Both the position numbers and the translations under genes were made by a program. The notes below the pieces were generated by a model. That model made no database searches and was not told the DNA's origin. It saw nothing but the letters and a program-made list of their open reading frames with translations. A stretch of 64,000 nucleotides of DNA, taken from assembly GCF_015354575.1 (NCBI RefSeq), contig NZ_JACAFQ010000013.1, positions 52,808 to 116,807 on the forward strand, in the 5' to 3' direction. Numbering within the stretch: the first letter of the stretch is position 1; the number at the start of each line of letters is the position of its first letter. Source of the stretch: Pseudomonas sp. UFMG81 (GTDB taxonomy: Bacteria; Pseudomonadota; Gammaproteobacteria; Pseudomonadales; Pseudomonadaceae). Below, one piece after another: positions 18,902 to 28,912 of the stretch.

Positions 18902-20584
18902 ATGCTGCAGACGCGCATCATCAAGCCCGCCGAGGGCGCCTACCAATACCCCCTGCTGATCAAGCGCCTGCTGATGTCGGGCGTGCGCTACGAGAAAACC
19001 CGCGAAATCGTCTACCGCGATCAGATCCGCCTCACCTACCCGCAACTGGGCGAACGCATCGCGCGCCTGGCCAACGTGTTGACCGCGGCAGGGGTGAAGG
19101 CCGGCGATACCGTGGCGGTGATGGATTGGGACAGCCACCGTTACCTCGAATGCATGTTCGCCATCCCGATGATCGGTGCGGTGGTGCACACCATCAACGT
19201 GCGCCTGTCGCCGGAGCAGATCCTCTACACCATGAACCACGCCGAGGACCGCTTCGTGCTGGTCAACAGCGATTTCGTCGGCCTCTATCAAGCCATCGCC
19301 GGCCAGCTGACCACGGTGGACAAGACCCTTCTGCTCACCGACGGGCCGGACAAGCACGCCGACCTGCCGAACCTGGTGGGCGAGTACGAGCAGTTGCTGG
19401 CCGCCGCCAGCCCGCACTACGACTTCCCCGACTTCGACGAGAACTCGGTGGCCACCACGTTCTATACCACCGGCACCACCGGCAACCCCAAAGGGGTGTA
19501 TTTCACCCACCGGCAACTGGTGCTGCACACCCTCGCCGAAGCCTCGGTGACCGGCAGTATCGACAGCGTGCGGCTGCTAGGTAGCAACGATGTGTACATG
19601 CCGATCACGCCGATGTTCCACGTGCATGCCTGGGGCATCCCCTACGCGGCCACCATGCTCGGCATGAAGCAGGTCTACCCCGGGCGTTACGAGCCGGACA
19701 TGCTGGTCAAGCTGTGGCGCGAGGAGAAGGTCACCTTCTCCCACTGCGTGCCCACCATCCTGCAGATGCTGCTCAACTGCCCTTCGTCCCAAGGCGAAGA
19801 CTTCGGCGGCTGGAAGATCATCATCGGCGGCAGCGCCCTCAACCGGGCCCTGTACGAAGCCGCCCTGGCCCGGGGCATCCAGCTCACCGCGGCGTATGGC
19901 ATGTCGGAGACCTGCCCACTGATCAGTGCCGCGCACCTGAACGACGAGCTGCAGGCCGGCAGCGAGGATGAGCGGGTCACCTACCGCATCAAGGCCGGCG
20001 TGCCGGTGCCGCTGGTCGAGGCGGCGATCGTCGATGGCAACGGCAATTTCCTCCCCGCCGACGGCGAAGCCCAGGGCGAGCTGGTGCTGCGTGCGCCGTG
20101 GCTGACCATGGGCTACTTCAAGGAACCGGAGAAGGGCGAGGAACTGTGGCAGGGTGGCTGGCTGCACACCGGCGACGTCGCAACCCTGGACGGCATGGGC
20201 TTCATCGACATTCGCGATCGCATCAAGGATGTGATCAAGACCGGCGGCGAGTGGATCTCCTCGCTCGACCTCGAAGACCTGGTCAGCCGGCATCCGGCGG
20301 TACGTGAAGTGGCGGTGGTCGGCGTGCCCGACCCACAGTGGGGCGAACGCCCGTTCGCGCTGCTGGTGGTGCGTGAAGGGCAGAGCATCGATGCGCGCGC
20401 GTTGAAGGAGCACCTCAAGCCTTTCGTCGAGCAGGGCCATATCAACAAGTGGGCGATCCCCAGCCAGATCGCCATTGTTACTGAAATTCCCAAGACCAGT
20501 GTCGGCAAGCTCGACAAGAAGCGCATCCGCGTCGACATCAGTCAGTGGCAGGCCAGTAACAGCGCGTTTCTTTCCACGCTGTGA
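18902..20584 (+). CDS. Fatty-acyl-CoA ligase, AlkK-like
   Basis: 560 residues. AMP-forming ligase that activates medium-chain fatty acids to acyl-CoA. Motifs: TFYTTGTTGNPKGVYFT (P-loop), MFHVHAWGIPY, AAYGMSETCP, GWLHTGDVATLDGMGFIDIRDR, DVIKTGGEWISS, and the C-terminal PKTSVGKLDKKRIR with catalytic Lys. Similar to AlkK of alkane pathways. The ATG at 18902 (MLQTRIIKPAEGAYQYPLLI) has AAGGG about 8 bases upstream. It heads a block with the DUF1302/DUF1329 pair, a MalT-type regulator and a two-component pair, suggesting use of exogenous acyl compounds. Confidence 0.9.
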   Translation: MLQTRIIKPAEGAYQYPLLIKRLLMSGVRYEKTREIVYRDQIRLTYPQLGERIARLANVLTAAGVKAGDTVAVMDWDSHRYLECMFAIPMIGAVVHTINVRLSPEQILYTMNHAEDRFVLVNSDFVGLYQAIAGQLTTVDKTLLLTDGPDKHADLPNLVGEYEQLLAAASPHYDFPDFDENSVATTFYTTGTTGNPKGVYFTHRQLVLHTLAEASVTGSIDSVRLLGSNDVYMPITPMFHVHAWGIPYAATMLGMKQVYPGRYEPDMLVKLWREEKVTFSHCVPTILQMLLNCPSSQGEDFGGWKIIIGGSALNRALYEAALARGIQLTAAYGMSETCPLISAAHLNDELQAGSEDERVTYRIKAGVPVPLVEAAIVDGNGNFLPADGEAQGELVLRAPWLTMGYFKEPEKGEELWQGGWLHTGDVATLDGMGFIDIRDRIKDVIKTGGEWISSLDLEDLVSRHPAVREVAVVGVPDPQWGERPFALLVVREGQSIDARALKEHLKPFVEQGHINKWAIPSQIAIVTEIPKTSVGKLDKKRIRVDISQWQASNSAFLSTL

Positions 20585-20914
20585 TTGAGGCACGGCTCGC
20601 GTCCTGTTGGGCGAGGGCCGCATGCCAGAGCGGTTTCGACCTTGCCAAACGACAGATATGCGCCATGCTTGAGCTCTGCCAGCGCACAGGCCGGTCAAAC
20701 GACGCGGGCCGCATGCAGGGAACGCAAATCACACTTTAGAGGGATCAAGCACCTGTAGTCGCTGGATATAGTCGGGTCAGGGGATTTTCAGGAATGGGGG
20801 AGGCGCCACGTATTTTCGCTGGCGCCACAGGCAGGAGCCGACTGATCACCAGGCGCTCACGCCGTTCCTGAAAGGACTCACTGCCATAACAAAAAAGTAC
20901 ATGGAGTAGCGTCG
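20585..20914. other. 330-base promoter region of the DUF1302-DUF1329 pair; no gene seen
   Basis: Contains TAGTC twice 13 bases apart (20756-20760, 20769-20773), GGCGCCAC twice around GTATTTTCGCT, and inverted half-sites near 20848-20874. No terminator of the ligase gene is obvious and no convincing small reading frame is present. It must contain the promoter for the DUF1302 gene. Confidence 0.45.
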
Positions 20915-22801
20915 ATGACATCTGCAAACCCGTTCTGGCGCCGGGCGAAACTGCCCCTGGCCGTCAGCCTCGCTTCCACGCTCGCAAGTCCTGCTTTCGC
21001 TGTCAGCTTCAACATTGGGGAAATCGAAGGCCAGTTCGACTCGTCGCTCTCCGTCGGCGCCAGCTGGTCGACCGCCAACCCGAACAAGAACCTCATCGGT
21101 GTCAACAACGGCGGCAAGGGCTTGTCGCAGACTTCCGACGACGGCCACCTGAACTTCAAGAAAGGCGAAACCTTCTCGAAGATCTTCAAGGGTATCCACG
21201 ACCTGGAGCTCAAGTACGGCGACACGGGCGTGTTCGTCCGCGGCAAGTACTGGTACGACTTCGAGCTCAAGGACGAAAACCGCGAGTTCAAGAACATCAG
21301 CGACTCGGGCCGCAAGGAAGGCGCCAAGTCTTCCGGCGCGGAGCTGCTCGACGCCTTCGTCTACCACAACTACTCCATCGCTGACCTGCCGGGCTCCGTG
21401 CGCCTGGGCAAGCAGGTGGTCAGCTGGGGCGAGAGCACCTTCATCGGCGGCGGCATCAACTCGATCAACCCGATCGACGTGTCCGCGTTCCGCCGCCCTG
21501 GCGCCGAGGTCAAGGAAGGCCTGATCCCGGTCAACATGTTCTACATCTCGCAGAGCCTGACCGACAACCTGTCGGCCGAGGCCTTCTACCAGATCGAATG
21601 GGACCAGACCGTCGTCGACAACTGCGGCACGTTCTTCTCGCAGCCAGACATCATCGCCGACGGTTGCACCGACAACCTGCGCGTGCTCAACAGCAGCCGC
21701 ACGGTGCCGGCCGCAGCCCGCCAGTTCCTCAGTACCCGTGGCGTGAACATCGACGAAGAAGGCGTGCTGGTGCGCCGCGGTGCCGATCGCGATGCCCGCG
21801 ACAGCGGCCAGTTCGGCGTGGCCATGCGCTACATGTTCGAACCGCTGGACACCGAGTTCGGTGCCTACTTCATGAACTACCACAGCCGTGCACCGATCTT
21901 CAGTGCCACCGGCGCCGCGCCATCGGTATACCGCAGCCTGGCCGCGCTGCCCGCCCAGCTGAGGTCGCTGGCACCGTTGATCGTCGCGGGCAACTCGCAG
22001 TACTTCGTCGAGTACCCCGAGGATATCCGTCTCTACGGCCTGAGCTTCTCCACCACGTTGCCCACCGGCACGGCCTGGAGCGGTGAGCTGAGCTACCGCC
22101 CCAACGCACCGGTGCAGCTGAACACCACCGACATCCTGTTCGCTGGCGTACGCCCGATCGGCGGCGCCTTGGCCAATGCCTCGCTGCTCAACGGCGTTCC
22201 AGGCCAGGACCTGCACGGTTACAACCGCAAGGAAATCACCCAGTTCCAGACCACCCTGACGCACTTCTTCGACCAGGTGATGGGCGCCAGCCGCATGACC
22301 GTGGTCGGTGAGGTGGGTATCACCCACGTCGGCGGCCTGGAAAGCGCCCACGACATGCGCTACGGCCGCGACCCGGTCTACGGCCCTGGCCCGCTGCCGG
22401 CCACCGGTGGCGCCAACACCTGCCAGGCGCTCAACGCCAGCACCATCGCCGGTGCCGGCCCAGGTACCTCCACGGCCAACCTGAACCGCAAGTGCGAAAA
22501 CGACGGCTACACCACCAGCACCTCCTGGGGCTACCGCGCCCGCGTGATCTGGGACTACAACGACGTGTTCGCCGGGGTCAACCTCAAGCCCAACGTGGCC
22601 TGGTCGCACGATGTCTCCGGCTACTCGCCGGGCCCGGGTGCCAACTTCGAGGAAGGCCGCAAGGCGATCAGCCTGGGCCTGGACGCCGAGTACCAGAACA
22701 CCTACACGGCCAGCCTGTCGTACACCAACTTCTTCGACGGCAAGTACACCACCGTGGATGACCGTGACTTCGTCGCGCTCAGCTTCGGCGTGAACTTCTA
22801 A
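20915..22801 (+). CDS. DUF1302-family outer-membrane protein
   Basis: 628 residues. Signal peptide of about 29 residues (MTSANPFWRRAKLPLAVSLASTLASPAFA). The body has strand-alternating aromatic and polar residues and ends SLSYTNFFDGKYTTVDDRDFVALSFGVNF, typical of a beta-barrel ending in Phe. DUF1302 proteins occur with DUF1329 partners in operons for uptake or use of hydrophobic substrates. GGAG lies about 10 bases before the ATG. Followed by DUF1329 after 25 bases, so co-transcription is nearly certain. Confidence 0.87.
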   Translation: MTSANPFWRRAKLPLAVSLASTLASPAFAVSFNIGEIEGQFDSSLSVGASWSTANPNKNLIGVNNGGKGLSQTSDDGHLNFKKGETFSKIFKGIHDLELKYGDTGVFVRGKYWYDFELKDENREFKNISDSGRKEGAKSSGAELLDAFVYHNYSIADLPGSVRLGKQVVSWGESTFIGGGINSINPIDVSAFRRPGAEVKEGLIPVNMFYISQSLTDNLSAEAFYQIEWDQTVVDNCGTFFSQPDIIADGCTDNLRVLNSSRTVPAAARQFLSTRGVNIDEEGVLVRRGADRDARDSGQFGVAMRYMFEPLDTEFGAYFMNYHSRAPIFSATGAAPSVYRSLAALPAQLRSLAPLIVAGNSQYFVEYPEDIRLYGLSFSTTLPTGTAWSGELSYRPNAPVQLNTTDILFAGVRPIGGALANASLLNGVPGQDLHGYNRKEITQFQTTLTHFFDQVMGASRMTVVGEVGITHVGGLESAHDMRYGRDPVYGPGPLPATGGANTCQALNASTIAGAGPGTSTANLNRKCENDGYTTSTSWGYRARVIWDYNDVFAGVNLKPNVAWSHDVSGYSPGPGANFEEGRKAISLGLDAEYQNTYTASLSYTNFFDGKYTTVDDRDFVALSFGVNF

Positions 22802-22826
22802 GACACTGATCCAGGACGACAACAGA

Positions 22827-24191
22827 ATGAAAATGACCACACGTCTGCTGCAAGTCGGTGTTCTGGGCATGTCCCTGCTGGCGACCAGCGTCATGGCTGC
22901 GGTTTCCGCCGATGAGGCGGCCAAGCTGGGCGCGTCGCTCACCCCGATGGGCGCCGAAAAGGCCGGTAACGCCGATGGTTCGATCGGCCCGTGGGAGCCG
23001 CTCTCGAAGAGTGCCGGCAGCGCCGACGCCAAGGGCTTCCTGTCCGACCCCTACGGCAGCGAGAAACCGCTGCTGACCATCACCGCGCAGAACGCCGACC
23101 AGTACAAGGACAAGCTTTCGCCGGGCCAGCTGGCCATGCTCAAGCGCTATCCGGATACCTACAAGATCCCGGTGTACAAGACCCACCGCGGTGCCACCGT
23201 ACCGGATGACGTCTTCGCGGCGATCAAGGAAAACGCCACCAAGACGACTCTGGTCGCGGGCGGCAACGGTCTGGAGAACTTCCGCACCGCCGTGCCGTTC
23301 CCGATCCCCAAGGATGGTCTTGAGGTGATCTGGAACCACATCACCCGCTACCGTGGCGGCAGCGTGACCCGCCTGGTCACCCAGGCCACCCCGCAGCAGA
23401 ACGGCTCCTACAGCCTGGTGTACTTCCAGGACCAGTTCGTCTTCCGCGACAAGATGAAGGACTACGACCCAGCCAACCCGGGCAACATCCTGTTCTACTT
23501 CAAGCAGGAAGTGACCGCGCCCGCGCGCCTGGCCGGTACCGTGCTGCTGGTTCACGAGACCCTTGACCAGGTCAAGGAGCCGCGCAAGGCGTGGATCTAC
23601 AACGCCGGTCAGCGTCGCGTGCGCCAGGCCCCGCAGGTGTCGTACGACGGCCCGGGTACCGCGGCCGACGGCCTGCGGACTTCCGACAACCTGGACATGT
23701 ACAACGGCGCCCCGGATCGCTACGACTGGAAGCTCGAAGGCAAGAAGGAGATGTATATCGCCTCCAACGCCTACAAGCTCGACGACCCGAAGCTGAAGTA
23801 CGCCGACATCATCAAGGCCGGGCACATCAACCAGGACCTTGCGCGTTACGAGCTGCGTCGTGTCTGGCACGTGGTCGCCACGCTCAAGCCTGGCCAGCGT
23901 CACATCTACGCCAAGCGTGACTTCTACATCGACGAGGACACCTGGCAGGCAGCCGTGATCGACCAGTACGACGGTCGCAACCAGCTGTGGCGCGTGTCGG
24001 AAGCCCATGCCCAGCCGTACTACAACGTGCAGGTACCGTGGTACACCCTCGAAGCCATCTACGACCTGCAATCGGGCCGTTACCTGGCCCTGGGCATGAA
24101 GAACGAAGAGAAGAGCGCCTACAACTTCGGCTTCAGTGCCAGCAAGGCCGACTTCCAGCCAGCCGCTTTGCGCCAGGCCGGGGTTCGTTAA
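22827..24191 (+). CDS. DUF1329-family periplasmic protein (LolB-like fold family)
   Basis: 454 residues with signal peptide (MKMTTRLLQVGVLGMSLLATSVMAA). DUF1329 proteins are related to the LolB/DUF1329 clan and are always paired with DUF1302, as here. Recognisable blocks: the N-terminal DEAAKLGASLTPMGAEKAGN, TLKPGQRHIYAKRDFYIDEDTW and YNVQVPWYTLEAIYDLQSGRY. Probably a periplasmic carrier or chaperone for a lipid-like ligand of the DUF1302 barrel. A terminator follows. Confidence 0.88.
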   Translation: MKMTTRLLQVGVLGMSLLATSVMAAVSADEAAKLGASLTPMGAEKAGNADGSIGPWEPLSKSAGSADAKGFLSDPYGSEKPLLTITAQNADQYKDKLSPGQLAMLKRYPDTYKIPVYKTHRGATVPDDVFAAIKENATKTTLVAGGNGLENFRTAVPFPIPKDGLEVIWNHITRYRGGSVTRLVTQATPQQNGSYSLVYFQDQFVFRDKMKDYDPANPGNILFYFKQEVTAPARLAGTVLLVHETLDQVKEPRKAWIYNAGQRRVRQAPQVSYDGPGTAADGLRTSDNLDMYNGAPDRYDWKLEGKKEMYIASNAYKLDDPKLKYADIIKAGHINQDLARYELRRVWHVVATLKPGQRHIYAKRDFYIDEDTWQAAVIDQYDGRNQLWRVSEAHAQPYYNVQVPWYTLEAIYDLQSGRYLALGMKNEEKSAYNFGFSASKADFQPAALRQAGVR

Positions 24192-24224
24192 GCTGACCGC
24201 GTCAAACTCCGTGTAATCTCCCAG

Positions 24225-24254
24225 AACGCCCCGGCTTGCCGGGGCGTTTCTGTT
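24225..24254 (+). terminator. Rho-independent terminator after DUF1329
   Basis: AACGCCCCGG, CTTG, CCGGGGCGTTTCTGTT. Strong G/C stem with a short T-run, 34 bases after the stop. Confidence 0.8.
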
Positions 24255-24321
24255 ATGGCCGGGCACGCCCTGGTTATGACGGGTTATCGAACTCCCTGAT
24301 GTGTGTCACCGTTGTTTCTTT

Positions 24322-24415
24322 TTGTCGTAGTCTTTTTTGGCCAAATCGCAGCCATCACCTTCAAATGCGTAGCATTTGTCGCTAGTCTCGCAAAAGTTCG
24401 TACCGCCGTAGTCTT
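24322..24415. repeat. Three TAGTCTY-centred direct repeats before the MalT-type regulator
   Basis: TTGTCGTAGTCTT (24322-24334), TTGTCGCTAGTCTC (24376-24389) and CCGCCGTAGTCTT (24403-24415) share TAGTCT. The cores start at 24328, 24383 and 24409. MalT-type regulators bind short asymmetric repeats, so autoregulation is possible. TAGTC also occurs twice before the DUF1302 gene at 20756 and 20769. This is weak evidence since the core is short. Confidence 0.35.
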
Positions 24416-24435
24416 CCAATCAGAACGAGCCGGCC

Positions 24436-27153
24436 ATGACAGACCTGTCCCGTACGCATGGAGTCGCCAGTCAGGCCCTGGGCCTGCTGGACGGGCGTTT
24501 CTTCAGACCGCCCCTGCCACCCGCGCACGTGCCCAGGGCGCGCCTGTGCCAGCGCCTGCAAGCCGGGCTGGGTGGGCGCCTGCTGCTGGTGAACGCACCG
24601 GCGGGCTTCGGTAAAAGCTCGCTCGCCATCGAGTTCTGCCAAGCGCTGCCCAGCCACTGGCGCAGCCTCTGGCTTGGCCTGAGCCAACGTGACGCCGACC
24701 CGGGGCGTTTTCTCGAGCGGTTGCTCGAAGGGTTGCAACAATTCTGCCCGGCGCTGGGTGGGCAGGCGCTAGGGTTGCTGAAGATGCGCCAGCGCCACCA
24801 GCCCTTCGCCTTCGAAGAGTGGCTCGACGGCCTGCTCGACGAGCTCACACTCTACCTGCAACCCGACACGCCCTTGCTGCTGGTGCTGGATGACTACCAT
24901 CTGGCCCAGGGCGCGGTGCTCGACCGTTGCCTGCAATTTTTCCTCAACCACCTGCCCGCCGGGCTGGTGCTGCTGGTGACCAGCCGCCAGCGGCCGGACT
25001 GGCACCTGGCACGCCTGCGCCTGTCACGTCAGCTGGTCGAGCTCAATGAGCAGGACCTGCGCCTGACCCCCGACGAATCCCTCGCCGTGATCGGCCGCCA
25101 GCCCACCGGCCTGCGTGGCCAGGCGCTCGACAACCTCATCCAGCGTAGCGATGGTTGGGTCGCGGGGCTTCGTTTCTGGCAGTTGGCGGCCAGCGAGTCG
25201 GGGGATGACAACGCCTTGCCCCAGGCGCTGCATGGCGGCGAAGGGTTGATCCGCGACTACTTGCTCGAAGAGGTCATCGACATCCTCCCCGCGCCGGTTC
25301 AGGCGTTTCTCTACGACACCGCATGCCAGGAACGCTTCTGCGCCGAACTGTGCGATGCCGTGCGTGACCGTCAGGACAGCGCTGAGGTGTTGCACTACCT
25401 CCAGGCCCACCAGGTATTCCTGGTGCCGCTCGACGAGCACGGCCGCTGGTTCCGTTATCACCACCTGTTTTCCGACCTGCTGCGCAGCCGGCAGGCCGGC
25501 GACCCCTTGGCAACACGGCACTTGCGCGCCTGCCGCTGGTTCGAGGGGCAGGCGTTGCTTGACGAGGCCGTGGAGCAAGCCTTGCGCGCGGGGCATCTCG
25601 ACGTCGCCGCCGACCTGGTGCAGAGCCTGTCGGAGGAGCAACTGCTGGCCGAGCAGAATGTCGGCATGTTGCTGCGTTGGAAAATGGACCTGCCCGACAG
25701 CTTGCTGATCAGCACGCCGCGGCTGATCGTCTTGTACAGCTGGGCCCTGGGCCTGGCCTGCCAGCTGGATGCAGCCGAGGAACTCGCGGGTTACTTGAGC
25801 CGTTTTCTGCCGGCCCCCTCGGCCACCGCGCAAAAATCCATGCTCGCCCAGTGGTTGGCCTTGAGCGGTGTGATCGCCCGAGGGCGCGGTGATCGCGAGC
25901 GAACCCTGAGCTATTGCAGCGAAGCCCTGCAAAGCCTGCCCAACAAGCGCTATGGGCAACGGCTGGTATGCCTTTCCACGCTGTCCAACCTGGCCATTGC
26001 CGATGGCGATTTCTGGCGGGCACGTGGCTGGAACCGTGAGGCGCTCGAACTGGCCCAGCGCGTTGGCAACCCGTTGTTCGAGGCCCTGGCCCACTACGAC
26101 CGGGCCCGTGTGCTGCACGCCCGTGGCGAGGTGCGGCGGGCGCTCGATGAAGTCCGCCAGGGCTTGCAGCGCCTGCAAGGCTTGTCGGGGCAGCGCCTGT
26201 ATGCCGTACGCGCCCGGCTCACCTTGTACGAAGGCTACCTGCTGGCCGCGCACCTGCAACCGGCCCAGGCCCGCACGCGCCTGCGCGCGGGGCTCAGCGA
26301 AGCGCGCGCCTGCCGCGATATCAGTGTGCTGATCGGCCATTGCGTGATCGCCACCCTCGATGGGCGTGAAGGCCGGTTCGCCGATGCGTTCGCCGAGCTG
26401 GCCGAAGCGGAGCGCCTGATGCACATCTGGGATGTGCCGCCGATCTTCTACCTCGCCATGATCACCCTGGTGAAATGCGAACTGTGGCTGGCCCAGGGCC
26501 GAACCGACCTGGCCGAGTCCTGGCTGCTGCGCCTGGGCCAGACTTACGTTGGCGAGCAGCCTGCCGCCGCACCGGAATTCCACCCGCTGCTGCCGCTGCA
26601 TATCGAGTTGCAGCAGGCCCTGCTGGAGCGCGTGTTGCAGCGCCCACGCGAGGCCGAATCGCGCTTGCGGGCACTGGCCGAGCGTGGCCAGGCCAATGGC
26701 GGCATGACACTGGCGGTGAGCGCGTTATGCCAGTTGGTCGGGTTGTTGCTGGAGCAGGGCCAAGAAGCCTGTGCCTGCAAAGTGCTGGCGCAAGCCATCG
26801 ATGCGGCACAGGGGGGCGCGCTGCAAGCATTCCAGCGGCTGGTGGAGGAGCATCCCCACTGGTTGCGTGAGCAGCTCGAGGCGCGGGTAACCTGCCAGAT
26901 CCAGGCAGCGTTGCTGGCGCGCCTGCCCGAGGCGCTTACAAGTACCATGGCCGCTGCTGAAGCGCTGAGCGGTCGTGAGCTGGCCGTACTGGAGCTCATC
27001 GCCCAGGGCTGTTCGAACCAGCAGATCAGCGAACGCCTGTTCATCTCCCTGCATACGGTCAAGACCCACGCCAGCCATATCAACAGCAAGCTAGGGGTGG
27101 AGCGGCGCACACAAGCCGTTGCCCGGGCCAAGACCCTCGGTTTGCTGGCCTGA
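24436..27153 (+). CDS. MalT/AlkS-type ATP-binding LuxR regulator
   Basis: 905 residues. N-terminal signal-transduction ATPase: Walker A APAGFGKSS (54-62) and Walker B LLLVLDDYH. The middle half is all helical, TPR-like. The C-terminal LuxR DNA-binding domain reads SGRELAVLELIAQGCSNQQI, then ERLFISLHTVKTHASHI. Family members (MalT, AlkS) are activated by a small inducer and ATP. The position just after DUF1302-DUF1329 suggests it activates that pair. The start at 24436 (MTDLSRTHGV) is not preceded by a strong ribosome site (GAGCC). Confidence 0.9.
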   Translation: MTDLSRTHGVASQALGLLDGRFFRPPLPPAHVPRARLCQRLQAGLGGRLLLVNAPAGFGKSSLAIEFCQALPSHWRSLWLGLSQRDADPGRFLERLLEGLQQFCPALGGQALGLLKMRQRHQPFAFEEWLDGLLDELTLYLQPDTPLLLVLDDYHLAQGAVLDRCLQFFLNHLPAGLVLLVTSRQRPDWHLARLRLSRQLVELNEQDLRLTPDESLAVIGRQPTGLRGQALDNLIQRSDGWVAGLRFWQLAASESGDDNALPQALHGGEGLIRDYLLEEVIDILPAPVQAFLYDTACQERFCAELCDAVRDRQDSAEVLHYLQAHQVFLVPLDEHGRWFRYHHLFSDLLRSRQAGDPLATRHLRACRWFEGQALLDEAVEQALRAGHLDVAADLVQSLSEEQLLAEQNVGMLLRWKMDLPDSLLISTPRLIVLYSWALGLACQLDAAEELAGYLSRFLPAPSATAQKSMLAQWLALSGVIARGRGDRERTLSYCSEALQSLPNKRYGQRLVCLSTLSNLAIADGDFWRARGWNREALELAQRVGNPLFEALAHYDRARVLHARGEVRRALDEVRQGLQRLQGLSGQRLYAVRARLTLYEGYLLAAHLQPAQARTRLRAGLSEARACRDISVLIGHCVIATLDGREGRFADAFAELAEAERLMHIWDVPPIFYLAMITLVKCELWLAQGRTDLAESWLLRLGQTYVGEQPAAAPEFHPLLPLHIELQQALLERVLQRPREAESRLRALAERGQANGGMTLAVSALCQLVGLLLEQGQEACACKVLAQAIDAAQGGALQAFQRLVEEHPHWLREQLEARVTCQIQAALLARLPEALTSTMAAAEALSGRELAVLELIAQGCSNQQISERLFISLHTVKTHASHINSKLGVERRTQAVARAKTLGLLA

Positions 27154-27304
27154 AGGCCGGCTGGCCGCTACCATGCGGCCACTGGCCACCCGCAGTGCCG
27201 CTTCATGCCGGGCTCATCTTTCCCGTGCCACTGCCGATACACATTCCGGCGGTGGGCATCGCCGCGCGCCATCTCCCTACTTTTCTCCAATACAGGTCGT
27301 GTTG

Positions 27305-28912
27305 ATGCTGCAGTACGGGCAAAAAAGCTTTCTGATCGTCGACGACTTCACCGACTTTCGTACCTCGACACGCTCGATGCTCCGCGAGCTGGGTGTGCGC
27401 GACGTCGACACCGCCGACAGTGGCGAGCAGGCGCTGCGCATGTGCGCGCAGAAGCGCTACGACTTCATTCTCCAGGACTTCCACCTGGGCGATGGCAAGA
27501 AGAACGGCCAGCAGGTGCTCGAGGACCTGATTCTCGACAAGCTGATCAGCCATGAGTGCGTGTTCATCATGGTCACGGCCGAAAGCAGCCAGGCCATTGT
27601 CCTCAGCGCCCTCGAGCACGAGCCCGACGCCTACCTCACCAAGCCGTTCAACCGGGTAGGCTTGGCCCAGCGCCTGGAAAAGCTGTTCCAGCGCAAGACC
27701 TTGCTCAAGCCGATCCTCCAGGCCCTGGATCGCGGTCGCCCGGCCGAGGTGCTCGCCGCTTGCGCCGAGCTGTGCAAACAGGACCCGCGTTTCGCGCCGT
27801 TGTGCCTGCGCTACCGCGCCGATGCCTTGCGCGACCTCAATCGCTTTGAGGAGCTGGAGAAATTCCTCAAGGGCATCCTCGCCAGCCGCCCTCAGCCATG
27901 GGTCTACTCGGCCCTCGGCAGCCTGCTGCACAAGCGCGGCCAGCATGCCCAGGCCCAGGGGGTTTACGAACAGGCGCTCAAGGCGTTCCCGATCATGCCC
28001 GGCCTGTACGATGGCATGGCCGAAGTGCTGGTGGCCCAGGGCGAGACCCGTCGCGCCCAGCACATGCTCGAAGAGGCGGTGCGCCTGTCGCCCCTTGCCG
28101 TGCGCCGCCAGGCGGCTTTGGGCAAGCTGGCGCTGGACAACGCCGACTTCGACAGCGCCTCGAAGGCCTTCCGCCATGCCGTCAACCAAGGGCAGAGTTC
28201 GCGCTACAAGGATGCCGAGAGCAACCTTGGCCTGGTGCAGGCGTTGATGAACAAGAACGTCGGCAACGGCCTCGACGCCCGTACCCGGGTCGAGATCAAC
28301 ACCGTGCTCAGTGAAGTGGCCAAGGAGAACGTCGAGGACCAGGGCCTGCAAGTGCGGGCGCGCCTGATGAAGGCCGCCAGCCTGCAGCAGGCCGGCGACC
28401 CGGACACCGCCGCCAAGCTCACCGAGCAGGCCATGCAACGGCTGGAGAAGATGGAGCAGTTCTTCTCCGTGGAGGCTGCGCTGACCGTGGCCAAGCAGTT
28501 GCAGCAGTTGGGCCAGGATGCCGCCGGCACCTCGATTCTCAAGGGCTGCGTGGAAACCTACGGTGACGACCCGAAAGTGATGCAGAGCGTGGCCAAGCTC
28601 ACCGACGACCCCACCGTGCTCGGTGCCGTCACCGAAGCGGTCGACCTCAACCGCCAGGGCGTGCGCAGCTACCAGGCCGGCCAGCTGAGCGAAGCGCTGG
28701 GGATGTTCCGCAAGGCCCTGTCGTTGCAGCCGAAGAACATCAGTATCGCCCTCAACACCGCCCAGGCGCTGCTGCGCATCGGGGGCGAAACGCCGCCGCC
28801 GGCCTTGATGCAGGAGTGCCGCAGCTGCCTGACCAGCGTGGCCGGCATCCCCGCCAGCGACAGCCGTTACGATCGCTACCGCAAACTGCATATCCGGGTA
28901 TTCGGCGCATGA
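27305..28912 (+). CDS. Response regulator with C-terminal TPR region
   Basis: 535 residues. N-terminal receiver (1-125) with acidic pair D13-D14, phospho-acceptor D58 (FILQDFHLGDG), T91 and K113. All five key positions are present. Residues from about 145 to 510 are helix-rich TPR repeats (e.g. VYSALGSLLHKRGQHAQAQGVY). No DNA-binding domain, so output is likely protein-protein. The start at 27305 (MLQYGQKSFLIVDDF) gives the usual receiver N-terminus; the upstream in-frame extension is not protein-like. Its stop overlaps the next start (ATGA). Confidence 0.9.
   Translation: MLQYGQKSFLIVDDFTDFRTSTRSMLRELGVRDVDTADSGEQALRMCAQKRYDFILQDFHLGDGKKNGQQVLEDLILDKLISHECVFIMVTAESSQAIVLSALEHEPDAYLTKPFNRVGLAQRLEKLFQRKTLLKPILQALDRGRPAEVLAACAELCKQDPRFAPLCLRYRADALRDLNRFEELEKFLKGILASRPQPWVYSALGSLLHKRGQHAQAQGVYEQALKAFPIMPGLYDGMAEVLVAQGETRRAQHMLEEAVRLSPLAVRRQAALGKLALDNADFDSASKAFRHAVNQGQSSRYKDAESNLGLVQALMNKNVGNGLDARTRVEINTVLSEVAKENVEDQGLQVRARLMKAASLQQAGDPDTAAKLTEQAMQRLEKMEQFFSVEAALTVAKQLQQLGQDAAGTSILKGCVETYGDDPKVMQSVAKLTDDPTVLGAVTEAVDLNRQGVRSYQAGQLSEALGMFRKALSLQPKNISIALNTAQALLRIGGETPPPALMQECRSCLTSVAGIPASDSRYDRYRKLHIRVFGA

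Noticed and set aside
20846..23032. Long minus-strand open frame opposite DUF1302
   Set aside because: Antisense shadow in high-GC DNA; the plus-strand gene has signal peptide and barrel features.
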